Shown here: piece by piece, positions 30,772-40,424 of the stretch | How the letters are laid out: each line of letters opens with the position of its first letter | How positions within the stretch are numbered: position 1 is the first letter of the stretch | Assembly (NCBI RefSeq): GCF_028204155.1 | Contig: NZ_JAQLOI010000003.1 | Location: 1,550,001 to 1,614,000, forward strand | Origin: Vibrio algarum | GTDB taxonomy: Bacteria; Pseudomonadota; Gammaproteobacteria; Enterobacterales; Vibrionaceae | Direction: 5' to 3' | DNA: 64,000 nt | Position numbers and translations under genes: made by a program | Notes under the pieces: generated by a model | Seen by the model: the letters and a program-made list of their open reading frames with translations, nothing else | Databases searched by the model: none | Told to the model about the DNA's origin: nothing

Positions 30772-33210
30772 TCATTCATTACCCTTTATTGGCTTCAATA
30801 ATTTTTTGATCAGAGAGTTAATCACCATGGCAAGCACGGTAAATGAAATAAGTGGCAATGCTACCCAAAGTGTTGGGTGTAATTGACCATCGAGCTCGAA
30901 CCCAAAACGCATAATACTTGCCACACTCGCTTCGGCACCTAAACTAGCAACCAACCCCGCGGTAACTGCCATCAAGCCATATTCGCTCCATAACGTATTG
31001 GTCACACGCTTCTTTGATGCGCCTAAAGTTCGATATAATCGAATTTCATCTTGTCTCTGAGAAAGACTCAGCCTTAGAAGAGTGAATATCAGTAACAAGC
31101 CAGCTACAACGCCGAGTGACGCCAACACCGTAACTGACCAGACCAACTGAGTTAGCAGGCCTCTAATTTTGTTCCCCATGACTCGTATATCCAGCAAACT
31201 AACCGTGGGAAATTCGCGAGATAGTGACTTTAAGATTGGACTTTGATTTTCTTCAATTCTAAAGCTAACCATCCAAGTGGCAGGCAACGATTCAAGTACG
31301 TCCGGGGTAAAAATAAAATAAAAGTTGGGCTTCATTTCTCGCCATTCAACATTCCGAATACTATTAACTGTCGCATTCACTTTTTGACTATTAATAGTGA
31401 AGCTCAATTCATCACCAATTTTTAGATTCAAATCAGCTGCAACTTCAGATTCAACAGAAACTCCTGCTGTAGATGTCCATTCTCCTTCGATTATAGAGTT
31501 AGCGTCTGCTAAAGCTTCAACCCAAGTAAAGTTCAGTTCACGACTTAGCGATTCGGCCCCTTCCTTTACCTTTTGATAATTTTTCGCTTCTACGCCATTT
31601 ATACCATCTACTCGGCCCCGTATTATCGGGTAAGCGATGGAACGTTCAATACTTTTTCCATCAAGGGTTTCTAAGTATCCCTCTATTTCGTAAGGTGCAA
31701 TGTTAATTGAAAAGACATTTGGCGCATTGTCTGGAATAGTTTGTTGCCAGTCTTGCAAAAGATCAGTTCGTACTAGCCAAATTACCGCCAATAACATAAG
31801 GGATAGACCCAAAGCTCCGAATTGTAATGCACTGGCGATTGAAGAGCGGTTAATGCGACTTACTGCTAATTTCATAGACGCCGAAATAGGCAATTTGTTT
31901 ATAACTTTAACGATCGCGATACTTATAACACCAAGCAAGACAAACAACAGCACTATGCCTCCTAATACAATCCAAACTAAGGTATTGCTTTGATAAGCAA
32001 TGATCATAGGAAGTATAGGAACGAGCACCAATAAATATGTGTGCCATGATGTTTTATTCTGACTTACCTGCATCACGTTAACTGCAGACGTATTTATTAA
32101 TCCCAATAAAGGTATACCTAATGCTGGAATGCCTATAAGAATACAGGTAACAAATGAGATAAAAATGGGTGTTAGGCCATAACTCGGAAGTGGACTAGGT
32201 AATAGATCGGTCAACGGTATACGTAGGAAGATTTCTAAAAGGTAACCTGAAAAAATACCGAAGACCGCACCAATTGCAAACAGGATGACAATTTGAGTGA
32301 ATAGCCAACGTCTCAACCAGGCTTTGCTTGCCCCTAGACTTTTTAGCATTGCAACAGTTTTTCTTCTACCTGCTACGTAGTTTTGGCAAGTTAGTACTAA
32401 GGTCGTTGCAGCCATAATGATAACAATAGCAACAGTCAGAGATAAATATTGAGTTGTACGACTGAACATTTCATTGTTTCTAGAACTACTATCTTGGTCT
32501 CTCCATCGGTCACTCGGTGTCAACGTGACCGAATTTTTTATTACCTCAAGATCCTTATCATCGCCCAAGAGATAAAGGTTAAATCGGACTCGACTGCCTA
32601 ATCTAAGTGCGCCTGTTTTTTCTATATCCGAATCATGGATATATACGGTGGGCATTTGTTGAAACGGATTAAATGACAACCCAGGCTCTTGAACTATTTT
32701 ACCACTAATAACGAAGTCAGCGTCGCCCAGGGTGACAGTGTCACCAGAGCTTACTTCTAACAATGAAAATACGCGCTCATCAAGCCATAACTGTCCTGAT
32801 TCAACTTTTGAAAACGTTGTTTTACCGTCATCTAGGCGTAAATCGCCGCGCAAAGGGTAATTCGAATCAACAGCCTTTACGGTGACAAGTTGCATCTGTT
32901 CTTCGCTAAACGCCATCGTAGAAAAACGTGTTAATTCGGACTCAGTAACACTTGGCTTAGCTTGAATCGTGTCCAACAACATAGGTGGGACAGGATTCGA
33001 AGATGAATAAACCAAATCTGCGGTTAATGCATCTTTACCCTGCTTAACAATAACCTGTTCCATTCGTTCTGCTAGCGCAGACAAAGCAAAAACACAGGCA
33101 ATAATCAACGTAAGTGCGATTGAAATCGGCCACAATTGCCCATGGCGTATCTCTTCTAAGCTCCACTTAAATAAACGTCTATTTAGAGAGAAAACTGCTT
33201 GGTTATCCAT
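30772..33210 (-). CDS. ybbP: ABC transporter permease YbbP
   Basis: The 812-residue protein has the FtsX/MacB-like layout twice: a membrane segment near the N-terminus (about 32-50), a large periplasmic domain, three membrane segments (about 255-370), further core segments (~400-475), a second periplasmic domain and three C-terminal segments. ybbA (the ATPase) lies two bases upstream, and tesA is divergent from it, the same arrangement as in E. coli. The substrate is unsettled; a role in lipid or envelope transport is suggested by relatives. A matS-type site lies within the gene. Confidence 0.9.
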   Translation of the reverse strand: MDNQAVFSLNRRLFKWSLEEIRHGQLWPISIALTLIIACVFALSALAERMEQVIVKQGKDALTADLVYSSSNPVPPMLLDTIQAKPSVTESELTRFSTMAFSEEQMQLVTVKAVDSNYPLRGDLRLDDGKTTFSKVESGQLWLDERVFSLLEVSSGDTVTLGDADFVISGKIVQEPGLSFNPFQQMPTVYIHDSDIEKTGALRLGSRVRFNLYLLGDDKDLEVIKNSVTLTPSDRWRDQDSSSRNNEMFSRTTQYLSLTVAIVIIMAATTLVLTCQNYVAGRRKTVAMLKSLGASKAWLRRWLFTQIVILFAIGAVFGIFSGYLLEIFLRIPLTDLLPSPLPSYGLTPIFISFVTCILIGIPALGIPLLGLINTSAVNVMQVSQNKTSWHTYLLVLVPILPMIIAYQSNTLVWIVLGGIVLLFVLLGVISIAIVKVINKLPISASMKLAVSRINRSSIASALQFGALGLSLMLLAVIWLVRTDLLQDWQQTIPDNAPNVFSINIAPYEIEGYLETLDGKSIERSIAYPIIRGRVDGINGVEAKNYQKVKEGAESLSRELNFTWVEALADANSIIEGEWTSTAGVSVESEVAADLNLKIGDELSFTINSQKVNATVNSIRNVEWREMKPNFYFIFTPDVLESLPATWMVSFRIEENQSPILKSLSREFPTVSLLDIRVMGNKIRGLLTQLVWSVTVLASLGVVAGLLLIFTLLRLSLSQRQDEIRLYRTLGASKKRVTNTLWSEYGLMAVTAGLVASLGAEASVASIMRFGFELDGQLHPTLWVALPLISFTVLAMVINSLIKKLLKPIKGNE
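32732..32744. other. matS: matS-type sequence (MatP binding)
   Basis: GTGACAGTGTCAC matches the MatP site consensus GTGAC-R-N-Y-GTCAC perfectly. It is inside ybbP, 13 kb from dif. MatP organises the terminus macrodomain in Enterobacteria and Vibrio. I found no second perfect site in the window; GTTACGCTGTCAC at 37476-37488 has one mismatch. Confidence 0.7.
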
Positions 33211-33212
33211 GC

Positions 33213-33883
33213 CTATTTCTCCAGTTTACCAGCCTGCATATGGAAAGTTCTATCACAACGCTCCGCTAAAATTGGGTCGTGTGTGACTAAAACAAGTGTT
33301 GTGCCGTGTTTTTGATTGAGGTCAAATAACAGCTCAATTACTTTTTCTGCGGTATGTTGGTCTAAGTTTCCTGTTGGTTCATCAGCAAAAAGAACTTTTG
33401 GCTTAATCATAAATGCGCGCGCTATCGCGACTCTCTGCTGCTCTCCACCAGAAAGTTGTGAAGGAAGGTGGTCAATTCGATTACCCAACCCTACTGAATC
33501 TAGAAGCGCTTTTGCTCTTACTTGATCTTCACTCTCACCTCTAAGTAAACAAGGCAATGTCACGTTTTCTAAGGCAGTTAAACTGGGTATAAGTAAAAAA
33601 CTTTGGAATACAAATCCCACGGAATCGCTTCGAATCGCTGCTCTTTTTCTTCATCTAGCCCTGACAAAGCCTGTCCCATTAAATGTACATCACCGCTGGT
33701 CGGCACGTCTAAACCTGCGAGCAATGTCATTAACGTAGACTTTCCTGCTCCAGATGTACCGACAATAGCGACACATTCACCCTGACTAATTTCTAAATTT
33801 ACGTCTTCAAGGATTGTTAAATGTTCTCGTTTAGTAGAGACTAATTTTGTTAGCGATTCAGCTTTAATAATGGAATTTGGCAT
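33213..33883 (-). pseudogene. ybbA: ABC transporter ATPase YbbA, frameshifted once as read
   Basis: The N-terminal part (MPNSIIKAESL, Walker A GTSGAGKST) and the C-terminal part (GFVFQSFLLIPS Q-loop, signature LSGGEQQRVAIARAF, Walker B VLFADEPTGNLD, H-loop THD) are in different frames. Adding one base to the T5 run at 33644-33648 (A5 on the coding strand) restores EEKRAAIRSDSVGFVFQ and a 223-residue LolD-type ATPase. All catalytic motifs are intact, so a read error is likely. It partners YbbP. Its start codon overlaps that of tesA on the opposite strand within CATG. Confidence 0.88.
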
Positions 33884-34480
33884 GACTAGATTTATATCCT
33901 TTGTTTTTCTTCTTTTTCCTGTACTGCAAGTAGTACCACAATTTTAGTATTAGGTGATAGTTTAAGTGCTGGGTATCAAATGGCAATTGAGCGCAGTTGG
34001 CCATCCCTACTCTCTTCCGACTTGAAAGAAAGAGGCTTCGATTACACCGTAGTCAACGCAAGTATCTCCGGTGACACGACTGGTAACGGCCTAGATAGGC
34101 TACCAACACTGCTGGAACAACATAAACCGAGTTGGGTCTTGATAGAGCTCGGAGCGAACGACGGACTCCGTGGATTCCATCCAAGAATTGTCACAAAAAA
34201 TTTGCAACAAATTATTTCCCTTAGTCAGCAGGCTGCAGCGCATGTCGCGTTAATGCAAATCCAGGTCCCACCTAATTATGGTCAAAGGTATAGCCAAGCA
34301 TTCGCTGATATCTATCCAAATTTAGCTGATGAGAACCAAATACCACTGCTTCCTTTCTTTTTAGAACAGATAATTATGAAAGAAGAATGGATGAAAGAGG
34401 ATGGACTTCACCCTAAGGAAGTCGCTCAGCCATGGATTTCTAATTTTGTTGCAGACAACTTTGCACTATATCTCGATTAG
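33882..34480 (+). pseudogene. tesA: Lysophospholipase/thioesterase TesA, frameshifted in the signal peptide as read
   Basis: TesA is a periplasmic SGNH hydrolase (thioesterase I, lysophospholipase L1). The SGNH blocks are present: GDSLSAGYQ, SISGDTTGNGLDR, ELGANDGLRGF and the Asp-His pair in EDGLHP. The signal peptide begins MTRFISFVFLLF from ATG 33882, but the frame breaks at the T5 run 33913-33917; one added T gives LLFSCTASSTTILVLGDS and a 199-residue protein. As read, only a 166-residue form lacking the catalytic GDS serine could be made from 33980. It is divergent from ybbA, as in E. coli. Confidence 0.9.
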
Positions 34481-34566
34481 TCACCAAAAATTGCCCTAGC
34501 GCAAAACTTAGTGAATGGCGTGCTTATATATTGAAACACTAAATTATCAAATTGAGACCGTAACAA

Positions 34567-35763
34567 ATGATAATAGAGCCAATAATTAAGGGCGTTGTTG
34601 CAAAATCATCACATCCAACTGGATGCCAACATGCCGTTCAGCAACAAATTGACTACGTTAAATCTAATAAATCAACAACTAAAGGCCCAAAACGGGTGCT
34701 TATTCTTGGCGCTTCGTCTGGTTTTGGACTATCTGCTCGCATCGCTGCAACCTTTGGAGGGAGTAATGCAGATACGATCGGTGTTTCGTTTGAACGAGGC
34801 CCTTCAGAAAAGGGCATAGGAACGGCTGGTTGGTATAACAACATCTATTTCACGCAGCAGGCTGAAGCAGAAGGTCGAATCGCAATAAACATCGTAGGCG
34901 ATGCTTTTTCAAAAGAAGTACGGGATCAAGTTATTGAAGCCATTGAAACCTATTTTGAAGGTGAAGTCGATCTTGTCGTATATAGCCTCGCTACTGGTGT
35001 AAGACCAAAACCGTCTGGTGATGGGATGTGGCGCTCAGCAATAAAAACCATTGGAGAGAGTGTTACAGGAGCGACAATCGTTCTAGAGAACGATAGTTGG
35101 CAAGAAACAACCGTAGAACCAGCAACAGAAGAAGAAATCGACTCTACAATTAAAGTGATGGGTGGCGAAGATTGGGAGTCTTGGATAGATACCTTAATTA
35201 ATTCCGATTCTATCGCGCAAGGTGGTAAAACTATTGCGTTTTCTTATATTGGCCCCGAACTTACTTACCCGATTTACCATGAAGGCACACTAGGTAGAGC
35301 GAAAGTCGATCTTCATCAAACCAGTCATGCGTTAAACCTTAAACTGGCCAAAATTGGAGGCGGAGCGTACGCAACGGTATGTAAAGCGCTAGTTACAAAA
35401 GCAAGTGTCTTTATACCTGCTTTTACGCCTTATATCCTTGCTCTGTATAAAGTAATGAAGCTAAATGGTACCCACGAGTCCTGCATACATCAAATGCATC
35501 GACTCTTTAGTGAGAAACTTTACGCAGACACTGTGCCTGTTGATGGTCAGAGATTACTACGATTAGACGAATTTGAATTAGATACGAACGTTCAAAACCA
35601 AGTAGAAGCTATCATGAGCACGATGAATAGCCAAAACTTTAAACAAGTTGGAGATTATCAGGGTTATAAAGAAGAGTTTTTAAACCTTAATGGTTTTGGA
35701 TTTAACGAGGTAGATTACAGTGAGTTTTTTGATATCGAGCAACTTAAAAAATTGAAACCTTAA
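34567..35763 (+). CDS. fabV: Trans-2-enoyl-ACP/CoA reductase FabV
   Basis: The 398-residue enzyme performs the last reduction of each fatty-acid elongation cycle using NADH; FabV is the triclosan-resistant alternative to FabI, first described in V. cholerae. It begins MIIEPIIKGVVAKSSHPTGC; the nucleotide-binding VLILGASSGFGLSARIAATFGG is clear; the catalytic Tyr-x8-Lys lies in TYPIYHEGTLGRAKVDLH. Length is typical. It follows tesA by 86 bases in the same direction, with a terminator after it. Confidence 0.96.
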   Translation: MIIEPIIKGVVAKSSHPTGCQHAVQQQIDYVKSNKSTTKGPKRVLILGASSGFGLSARIAATFGGSNADTIGVSFERGPSEKGIGTAGWYNNIYFTQQAEAEGRIAINIVGDAFSKEVRDQVIEAIETYFEGEVDLVVYSLATGVRPKPSGDGMWRSAIKTIGESVTGATIVLENDSWQETTVEPATEEEIDSTIKVMGGEDWESWIDTLINSDSIAQGGKTIAFSYIGPELTYPIYHEGTLGRAKVDLHQTSHALNLKLAKIGGGAYATVCKALVTKASVFIPAFTPYILALYKVMKLNGTHESCIHQMHRLFSEKLYADTVPVDGQRLLRLDEFELDTNVQNQVEAIMSTMNSQNFKQVGDYQGYKEEFLNLNGFGFNEVDYSEFFDIEQLKKLKP

Positions 35764-35808
35764 ATTCCTGTACATTAATTAACCAAATTGCCTCACTTTT
35801 AACACAAG

Positions 35809-35828
35809 CCCTCCTATAAGGAGGGTTT
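35809..35828 (+). terminator. Terminator of fabV
   Basis: CCCTCCT (35809-35815) pairs with AGGAGGG (35819-35825) around ATA, followed by TTT. Confidence 0.8.
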
Positions 35829-35927
35829 CCTATATCAATAATTCAAATCTGGCATATACTTTGAACATTGACGCTTAAAGGATTTAAACGTCGTCTACAT
35901 AGTAAAAAGCACATGGAAAGGTGCAGT

Positions 35928-37784
35928 ATGATTAAAATTAAAACAGAAACATTAACGCTATCTAATGCCATATTAAAAAAATTTCAGATTTTCGTGGACC
36001 TTATTGGTGATTTTACCTCTGTAGAATATGCAGGGGTACTCATGTACAAAGGCTCGAAAAAAGAACTTTGTTACCATCGTTCTTTACCTGTACAAAATCA
36101 AACAGCCGAACAAACAATCACCTCTCTTCACTCAAGTGTGTTTGACACTATTTCAGTAGAACCCGTTGATGATATCCATAAAAAGATATCGGGAAGAATC
36201 AATACTAACCATGGGGTTCAATTTTATTCAGGCTACTCTTTATCTTGGCCAGATGGTTCATTGTTTGGTGCGATTGTGATCGTTGATCACGCCATTGAAA
36301 AACTTAATTCAAACAGCCTTAAACTATTATCAAGTTTCAAAGAATCTATCAGTGCTCGACTTGAAACAATATATCAAAATGAAAAATTGTTAATGTTAAC
36401 TACACGTCTTAAACGCAGAGGTGATAGCAAAACTAAAGATATCGCGAGTTTAAATTACACACTTAGTCAAGAAATTGACAAACGAAAAGCAGCAGAACAA
36501 GAAGTGGTGTACCATAAAAATCATGACAGAGGTACCGGGTTTCTCAATCAATACTCTTTGCTACAGCATACTAAGAACTTATTAATCCAAGCTAAATCAA
36601 ACCGTGAAAGTATTGCTGTTGTCCATATAGCCTTTTCAAATGGTCGCAAGTTACAAGAACGCTATGGCGAATACGCTCTGAACAGCTTATTGGTCGCATT
36701 TCGAGAGCGTATTGGTTTAATAGATTGTATCGAGTCCGTCACAGCCAGAACTAGCATTTCAAATTTTATCATTGCAATTCGAACCAAATCGTTAACTCCC
36801 TTCATCGACAATTTTTGTTATCGATGTCTTGAGATATGTCATTCTGACTTTTCAATCGATAATGATCGTGTTCATCTACAAGGGTTTATTGGTGTTTCAA
36901 CTAACGTTGACTCATCGAAAGCAGAAGATTTAATCTATTTTGCAAACGAAGCAGCGTTTACGAGCAAAGAAACCGGCCAGAAATACAGTTATTACTCTGA
37001 GTCGCATACCGAAAAACAGCTACAAATTAATGAAATCGAGAGCTACTTGTTAGACGCGGTTCGAAACAACGACCTAAAGCTCTATTATCAACCTAAAGTT
37101 GAATTAAAATCAGGAAACTGGATGGGGGCAGAAGCTCTTATTCGTTGGAATCATCCCGTTTTGGGGAATGTTTCAAACGAAAATCTGATTCAGCTTGCTG
37201 AGCAAAATGGCTTAATCTTTGAGGTTGGTAATTTCGTGTTGCGCTCTGCAATTGAAAGTGCCAGTGATTGGATAAAATATAATGACAACTTCAAAATCGC
37301 AGTTAACGTTTCGGCTATACAGTTAAAGAATGTAGATTTTGCTAAGCATGTGGCTCACTTGCTAAAAATTTATGAACTACCTGCCAACAAGCTTGAATTG
37401 GAAATTACTGAAAGTTCTTTAATATCAGATGAATACCTAGCTAGAAAGACACTTCATCAGCTAAGCAAACTAGGTGTTACGCTGTCACTAGATGATTTTG
37501 GAACAGGCTGTGCTTCTTTCAGTTATCTTAAAAATTACCCTTTCAATAGCCTAAAAATCGATAAGAGTTTTGTACAAAACCTGACAAGAAATTCTAATGA
37601 TAAAGAGATTGTTCGGTCTATAGTTCAAATAGCGAAAAAACTGAATCTTGATGTGACGATTGAAGGAATAGAAAACCTTGACCAAGAACGCTTCGTACTA
37701 AATGAAGGCTGTGATTATGCCCAAGGCTATTTATATGGCAAAGCAATGACAGGTGATGAATTCAAACAATGCATCGCTAAGTGA
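35928..37784 (+). CDS. EAL c-di-GMP phosphodiesterase with degenerate GGDEF and sensory N-terminus
   Basis: The 618-residue cytoplasmic protein has a GAF-like sensory domain (about 1-150), a coiled-coil linker (KRKAAEQEV), a GGDEF-like domain lacking the GGDEF loop (TARTSISNFIIAIR at that place) and a C-terminal EAL domain. EAL catalytic motifs look intact: AEALIRWNHP, VNVSAIQL, LELEITESSLI, LDDFGTGCASFSYL, KIDKSFVQNL, and TIEGIEN with QGYLYGK. It likely degrades c-di-GMP, with the inactive GGDEF domain regulatory. I chose ATG 35928 with GGAAAGG upstream rather than 35868. Confidence 0.88.
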   Translation: MIKIKTETLTLSNAILKKFQIFVDLIGDFTSVEYAGVLMYKGSKKELCYHRSLPVQNQTAEQTITSLHSSVFDTISVEPVDDIHKKISGRINTNHGVQFYSGYSLSWPDGSLFGAIVIVDHAIEKLNSNSLKLLSSFKESISARLETIYQNEKLLMLTTRLKRRGDSKTKDIASLNYTLSQEIDKRKAAEQEVVYHKNHDRGTGFLNQYSLLQHTKNLLIQAKSNRESIAVVHIAFSNGRKLQERYGEYALNSLLVAFRERIGLIDCIESVTARTSISNFIIAIRTKSLTPFIDNFCYRCLEICHSDFSIDNDRVHLQGFIGVSTNVDSSKAEDLIYFANEAAFTSKETGQKYSYYSESHTEKQLQINEIESYLLDAVRNNDLKLYYQPKVELKSGNWMGAEALIRWNHPVLGNVSNENLIQLAEQNGLIFEVGNFVLRSAIESASDWIKYNDNFKIAVNVSAIQLKNVDFAKHVAHLLKIYELPANKLELEITESSLISDEYLARKTLHQLSKLGVTLSLDDFGTGCASFSYLKNYPFNSLKIDKSFVQNLTRNSNDKEIVRSIVQIAKKLNLDVTIEGIENLDQERFVLNEGCDYAQGYLYGKAMTGDEFKQCIAK

Positions 37785-37889
37785 TATTTACACTAGCTAT
37801 CTCGTGTCTCGTTACCTATAATTCTCAGCCATTACAATTTTTAGCCTACCCAATCAACGGCAAGGCTAACTTATCAAGCATATGGTTTT

Positions 37890-39542
37890 ATGGATCAACT
37901 AGTAGCAAAACTTAAAAAACTCGAAAAACAGAATTACCGTGCCTATCAGTCAATTAAAGGCCAATATTCTTTCGATGACTATACCCTATATATTGACCAT
38001 GTTCAGGGTGATCCATATGCCTCATCTTCTCGTTTTAGGGCGGTGAGACCATGGTCTATGACTGGATTACTCTGGTTAAAAGAGCAATCTGTCTCTTTTC
38101 AAACCGCAGCACGAGATTTTATTGCTCGAAGCTTCTCTTATTTTGCAGCTCAAGAAAACGCGATTGCTATATCCTTAACAGGGCAAACCGTGCTCGATAG
38201 TACTGCGGTTCTTTTTACCGATGAAGGCATCGAGTTAAGGTTTAGAATCAACCTTCCAGCGGAAGGACGAAGTATTCTGGCCAAAAAAGCGCTTAATATT
38301 ATTACCTTCCATCTGCCAAAGTACATACGAAAATCGACTATTGAAAGAGAGCTTGATAAAGAGGCTTTGATCAGACATTGCCAATGCAATGAGGATCAAG
38401 ACCATCTTCGAGCCCAACTCGAAGCTAACAACTTGCTTGCTTTTATTGAAAACGACAGTTTATTGCCACGACAAGCTGGTAATAGTGATCTACCGATGAA
38501 AGATGCGGTCAAATTTACTTCGCCATCCTCACTTCAAGTTCAGTTAGAAACGGTAAACAGAGGTACGGTGTATGGAATGGGGATTCCAAAGGGAATAACC
38601 TTGATAGTAGGTGGTGGCTTTCATGGAAAATCCACACTGCTTAATGCTATAGAACGCTCTATTTATAACCATATTCCAGGTGATGGGCGTGAAGGTATTG
38701 TTAGCGATAGCAACTCAATGAAAATCAAAGCAGAAGATGGCCGTTGTGTTCATTCTCTGAACCTTTCTAACTATATAAACCATTTGCCAATGGGCAAAGA
38801 CACCACCGATTTTTCGACACAAGACGCTTCGGGTTCGACTTCTCAAGCAGCATGGTTACAAGAATCCATTGAAGCAGGTGCCACATCTATTTTGATCGAT
38901 GAAGATACTTCTGCTACCAACTTCATGATTCGAGATGAACGCATGCAAGCGTTAGTTAATAAAGGGGATGAGCCTATAACGCCATTAGTAGACCGGATCC
39001 GCCAATTAAAAGAAACGCTTGGTATTTCTACTATGATTGTCATGGGCGGATCTGGCGATTATCTCGACCATGCCGATACGGTCATTCAGATGCACGACTA
39101 TCAAGCCGTAGACGTGACAGCAAAAGCAAAACAAGTGGTTAAATTACATCCAAGCCAAAGAATTCAAGAAACAAATCAAAAACTTGGTCAGTTCCCTTCT
39201 CGTTCATTAAGTTTAACTACGCTACAAAAAATATTGAGCGATGGTAAATTCAGGGTATCAGCTAAAGGTAAAGACGCATTGCGATTCGGCAAGGAGTTTG
39301 TGGATATTTCGGCACTAGAACAGATCGAAAGTGCAAGCCAAATAAATACAATTGGCTGGGTTTGGTTTCAACTTGCCCAAAAACCAGGTTGGACAAATAT
39401 GCCTATTCAAGAAATAGAAAACGTTCTTCAAGACCATTGGTATCAATCTATGCCTAACTATGGTGATCTTGCTAAACCGAGAACTTTAGAAATTAGTGCG
39501 ACACTCAACAGGTTACGCAAGGCGAACTTCCAACCAAGATAA
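37890..39542 (+). CDS. ABC-class P-loop ATPase (ABC_ATPase family)
   Basis: The 550-residue soluble protein belongs to the group annotated as predicted ATPase of the ABC class (PF09818 type, by recollection). Visible: an N-terminal region with DHVQGDPYASSSRFR, a Walker A-like GGGFHGKSTLLNAI (about residues 246-259), a Ser/Thr-rich FSTQDASGSTSQAA region, and a Walker B-like SILIDEDTSATNFMIRD, then MIVMGGSGDYLDHAD. No membrane segment; function unknown. It is monocistronic, closed by the terminator at 39589. Confidence 0.85.
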   Translation: MDQLVAKLKKLEKQNYRAYQSIKGQYSFDDYTLYIDHVQGDPYASSSRFRAVRPWSMTGLLWLKEQSVSFQTAARDFIARSFSYFAAQENAIAISLTGQTVLDSTAVLFTDEGIELRFRINLPAEGRSILAKKALNIITFHLPKYIRKSTIERELDKEALIRHCQCNEDQDHLRAQLEANNLLAFIENDSLLPRQAGNSDLPMKDAVKFTSPSSLQVQLETVNRGTVYGMGIPKGITLIVGGGFHGKSTLLNAIERSIYNHIPGDGREGIVSDSNSMKIKAEDGRCVHSLNLSNYINHLPMGKDTTDFSTQDASGSTSQAAWLQESIEAGATSILIDEDTSATNFMIRDERMQALVNKGDEPITPLVDRIRQLKETLGISTMIVMGGSGDYLDHADTVIQMHDYQAVDVTAKAKQVVKLHPSQRIQETNQKLGQFPSRSLSLTTLQKILSDGKFRVSAKGKDALRFGKEFVDISALEQIESASQINTIGWVWFQLAQKPGWTNMPIQEIENVLQDHWYQSMPNYGDLAKPRTLEISATLNRLRKANFQPR

Positions 39543-39588
39543 CGCGTCCCTATCAGCCGACTATCTTTAATTAAACTCGATTTCTTAC

Positions 39589-39625
39589 AACAGCAAGAGA
39601 GCCCGCATCTCTTGCTGTTTTTTTT
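39589..39625 (+). terminator. Strong terminator of the ABC-class ATPase gene
   Basis: AACAGCAAGAGA pairs perfectly with TCTCTTGCTGTT around a 7-nt loop, followed by a run of T, 47 bases past the stop. Confidence 0.93.
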
Positions 39626-39658
39626 GAGAAATTTTGTTATTAGAAAGTGATCGAACTA

Positions 39659-39695
39659 TTTAGCTATAACGTTCATTTCTGACGTTATAGCTAAA
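39659..39695. repeat. 14-bp perfect inverted repeat between convergent genes
   Basis: TTTAGCTATAACGT (39659-39672) and ACGTTATAGCTAAA (39682-39695) are perfect inverse copies with a 9-nt spacer. No T-run follows on either strand, unlike the terminator 35 bases to the left. It lies 11 bases beyond the stop of the minus-strand zinc-protease-like gene and may stabilise or end its mRNA, or be a protein-binding site. Confidence 0.75.
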
Positions 39696-39705
39696 TGAAA
39701 AAGTG

Positions 39706-40383
39706 TTATTTAACTTTCGGTTGAACGAGCTTTCTACTTACGTCAACAACCGCAATATCACGAAAAAAACTCTGCCCTAACAAGACTGGATATTCTAAGT
39801 GAGTCCTATCGGTCAGAGTAAAATCGGCTTTCTCTTTCACTTCTCCGACCTGAACCCATGCGGATACCACAGGACGTTTTTGTGCCTCATCACTATTTGC
39901 TTGCTTAATTTTTGCCCAGCGTAAAATTGGAAGGCTAATCTCTTTAGAGCTAATCTTAGTATGTTGCACTCTAAACTTGACCCAGTCTTTACCTTCTCTC
40001 TCAAAAGGAACTACATCTACCGCACTGATAGACGATGTTGTCGCGCCAGAATCAATCTTTGATTTGAAGCTCTGATCTAAACCGGGAATATATACCCACT
40101 CTTCCGAACCTAAAATTAATTTACCTTCTGCTGTTTCGATTGGTGCAGGTTTAGGGACAGGTTTAGGTTCTGGTTTTACTTCCGGTTCTGGGATCACTTC
40201 TATCTGCGGCTTTTCTTGCTCTACGATAACTTTTGGCTCTTCTGTATCGACACTTGGTTCATCAACCACTGTTTTAGGTGGTTCTTCAATTTGTGGCTTA
40301 TCCATAGACGTGGATTTGTCACCTGTAGAAGAACAAGCGACTAAGCCTAAACACAACAGAGTGGATAACAGTGATTTATTCAA
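39706..40383 (-). CDS. Lipoprotein with retropepsin-like domain (RimB / ATP-dependent zinc protease family)
   Basis: The 225-residue protein begins with a lipoprotein signal (LLCLGLVACSS, modified Cys about residue 18), then a Pro/Glu/Lys/Val-rich linker with repeated KPEPKP-type units (about 25-85) that would span the periplasm. The C-terminal domain (about 87-220) shows the aspartic-protease-like KIDSGATTSSISA flap and LGQSFFRDIAVVDVSRK, as in the family named ATP-dependent zinc protease (PF05618). The DSGATTS motif supports a single Asp per subunit, as in retropepsins. The substrate is unknown. Confidence 0.8.
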   Translation of the reverse strand: MNKSLLSTLLCLGLVACSSTGDKSTSMDKPQIEEPPKTVVDEPSVDTEEPKVIVEQEKPQIEVIPEPEVKPEPKPVPKPAPIETAEGKLILGSEEWVYIPGLDQSFKSKIDSGATTSSISAVDVVPFEREGKDWVKFRVQHTKISSKEISLPILRWAKIKQANSDEAQKRPVVSAWVQVGEVKEKADFTLTDRTHLEYPVLLGQSFFRDIAVVDVSRKLVQPKVK

Positions 40384-40424
40384 TTTACTTCTCCTAGCCG
40401 AAAACTTTTTAAAAATACAGTTAG

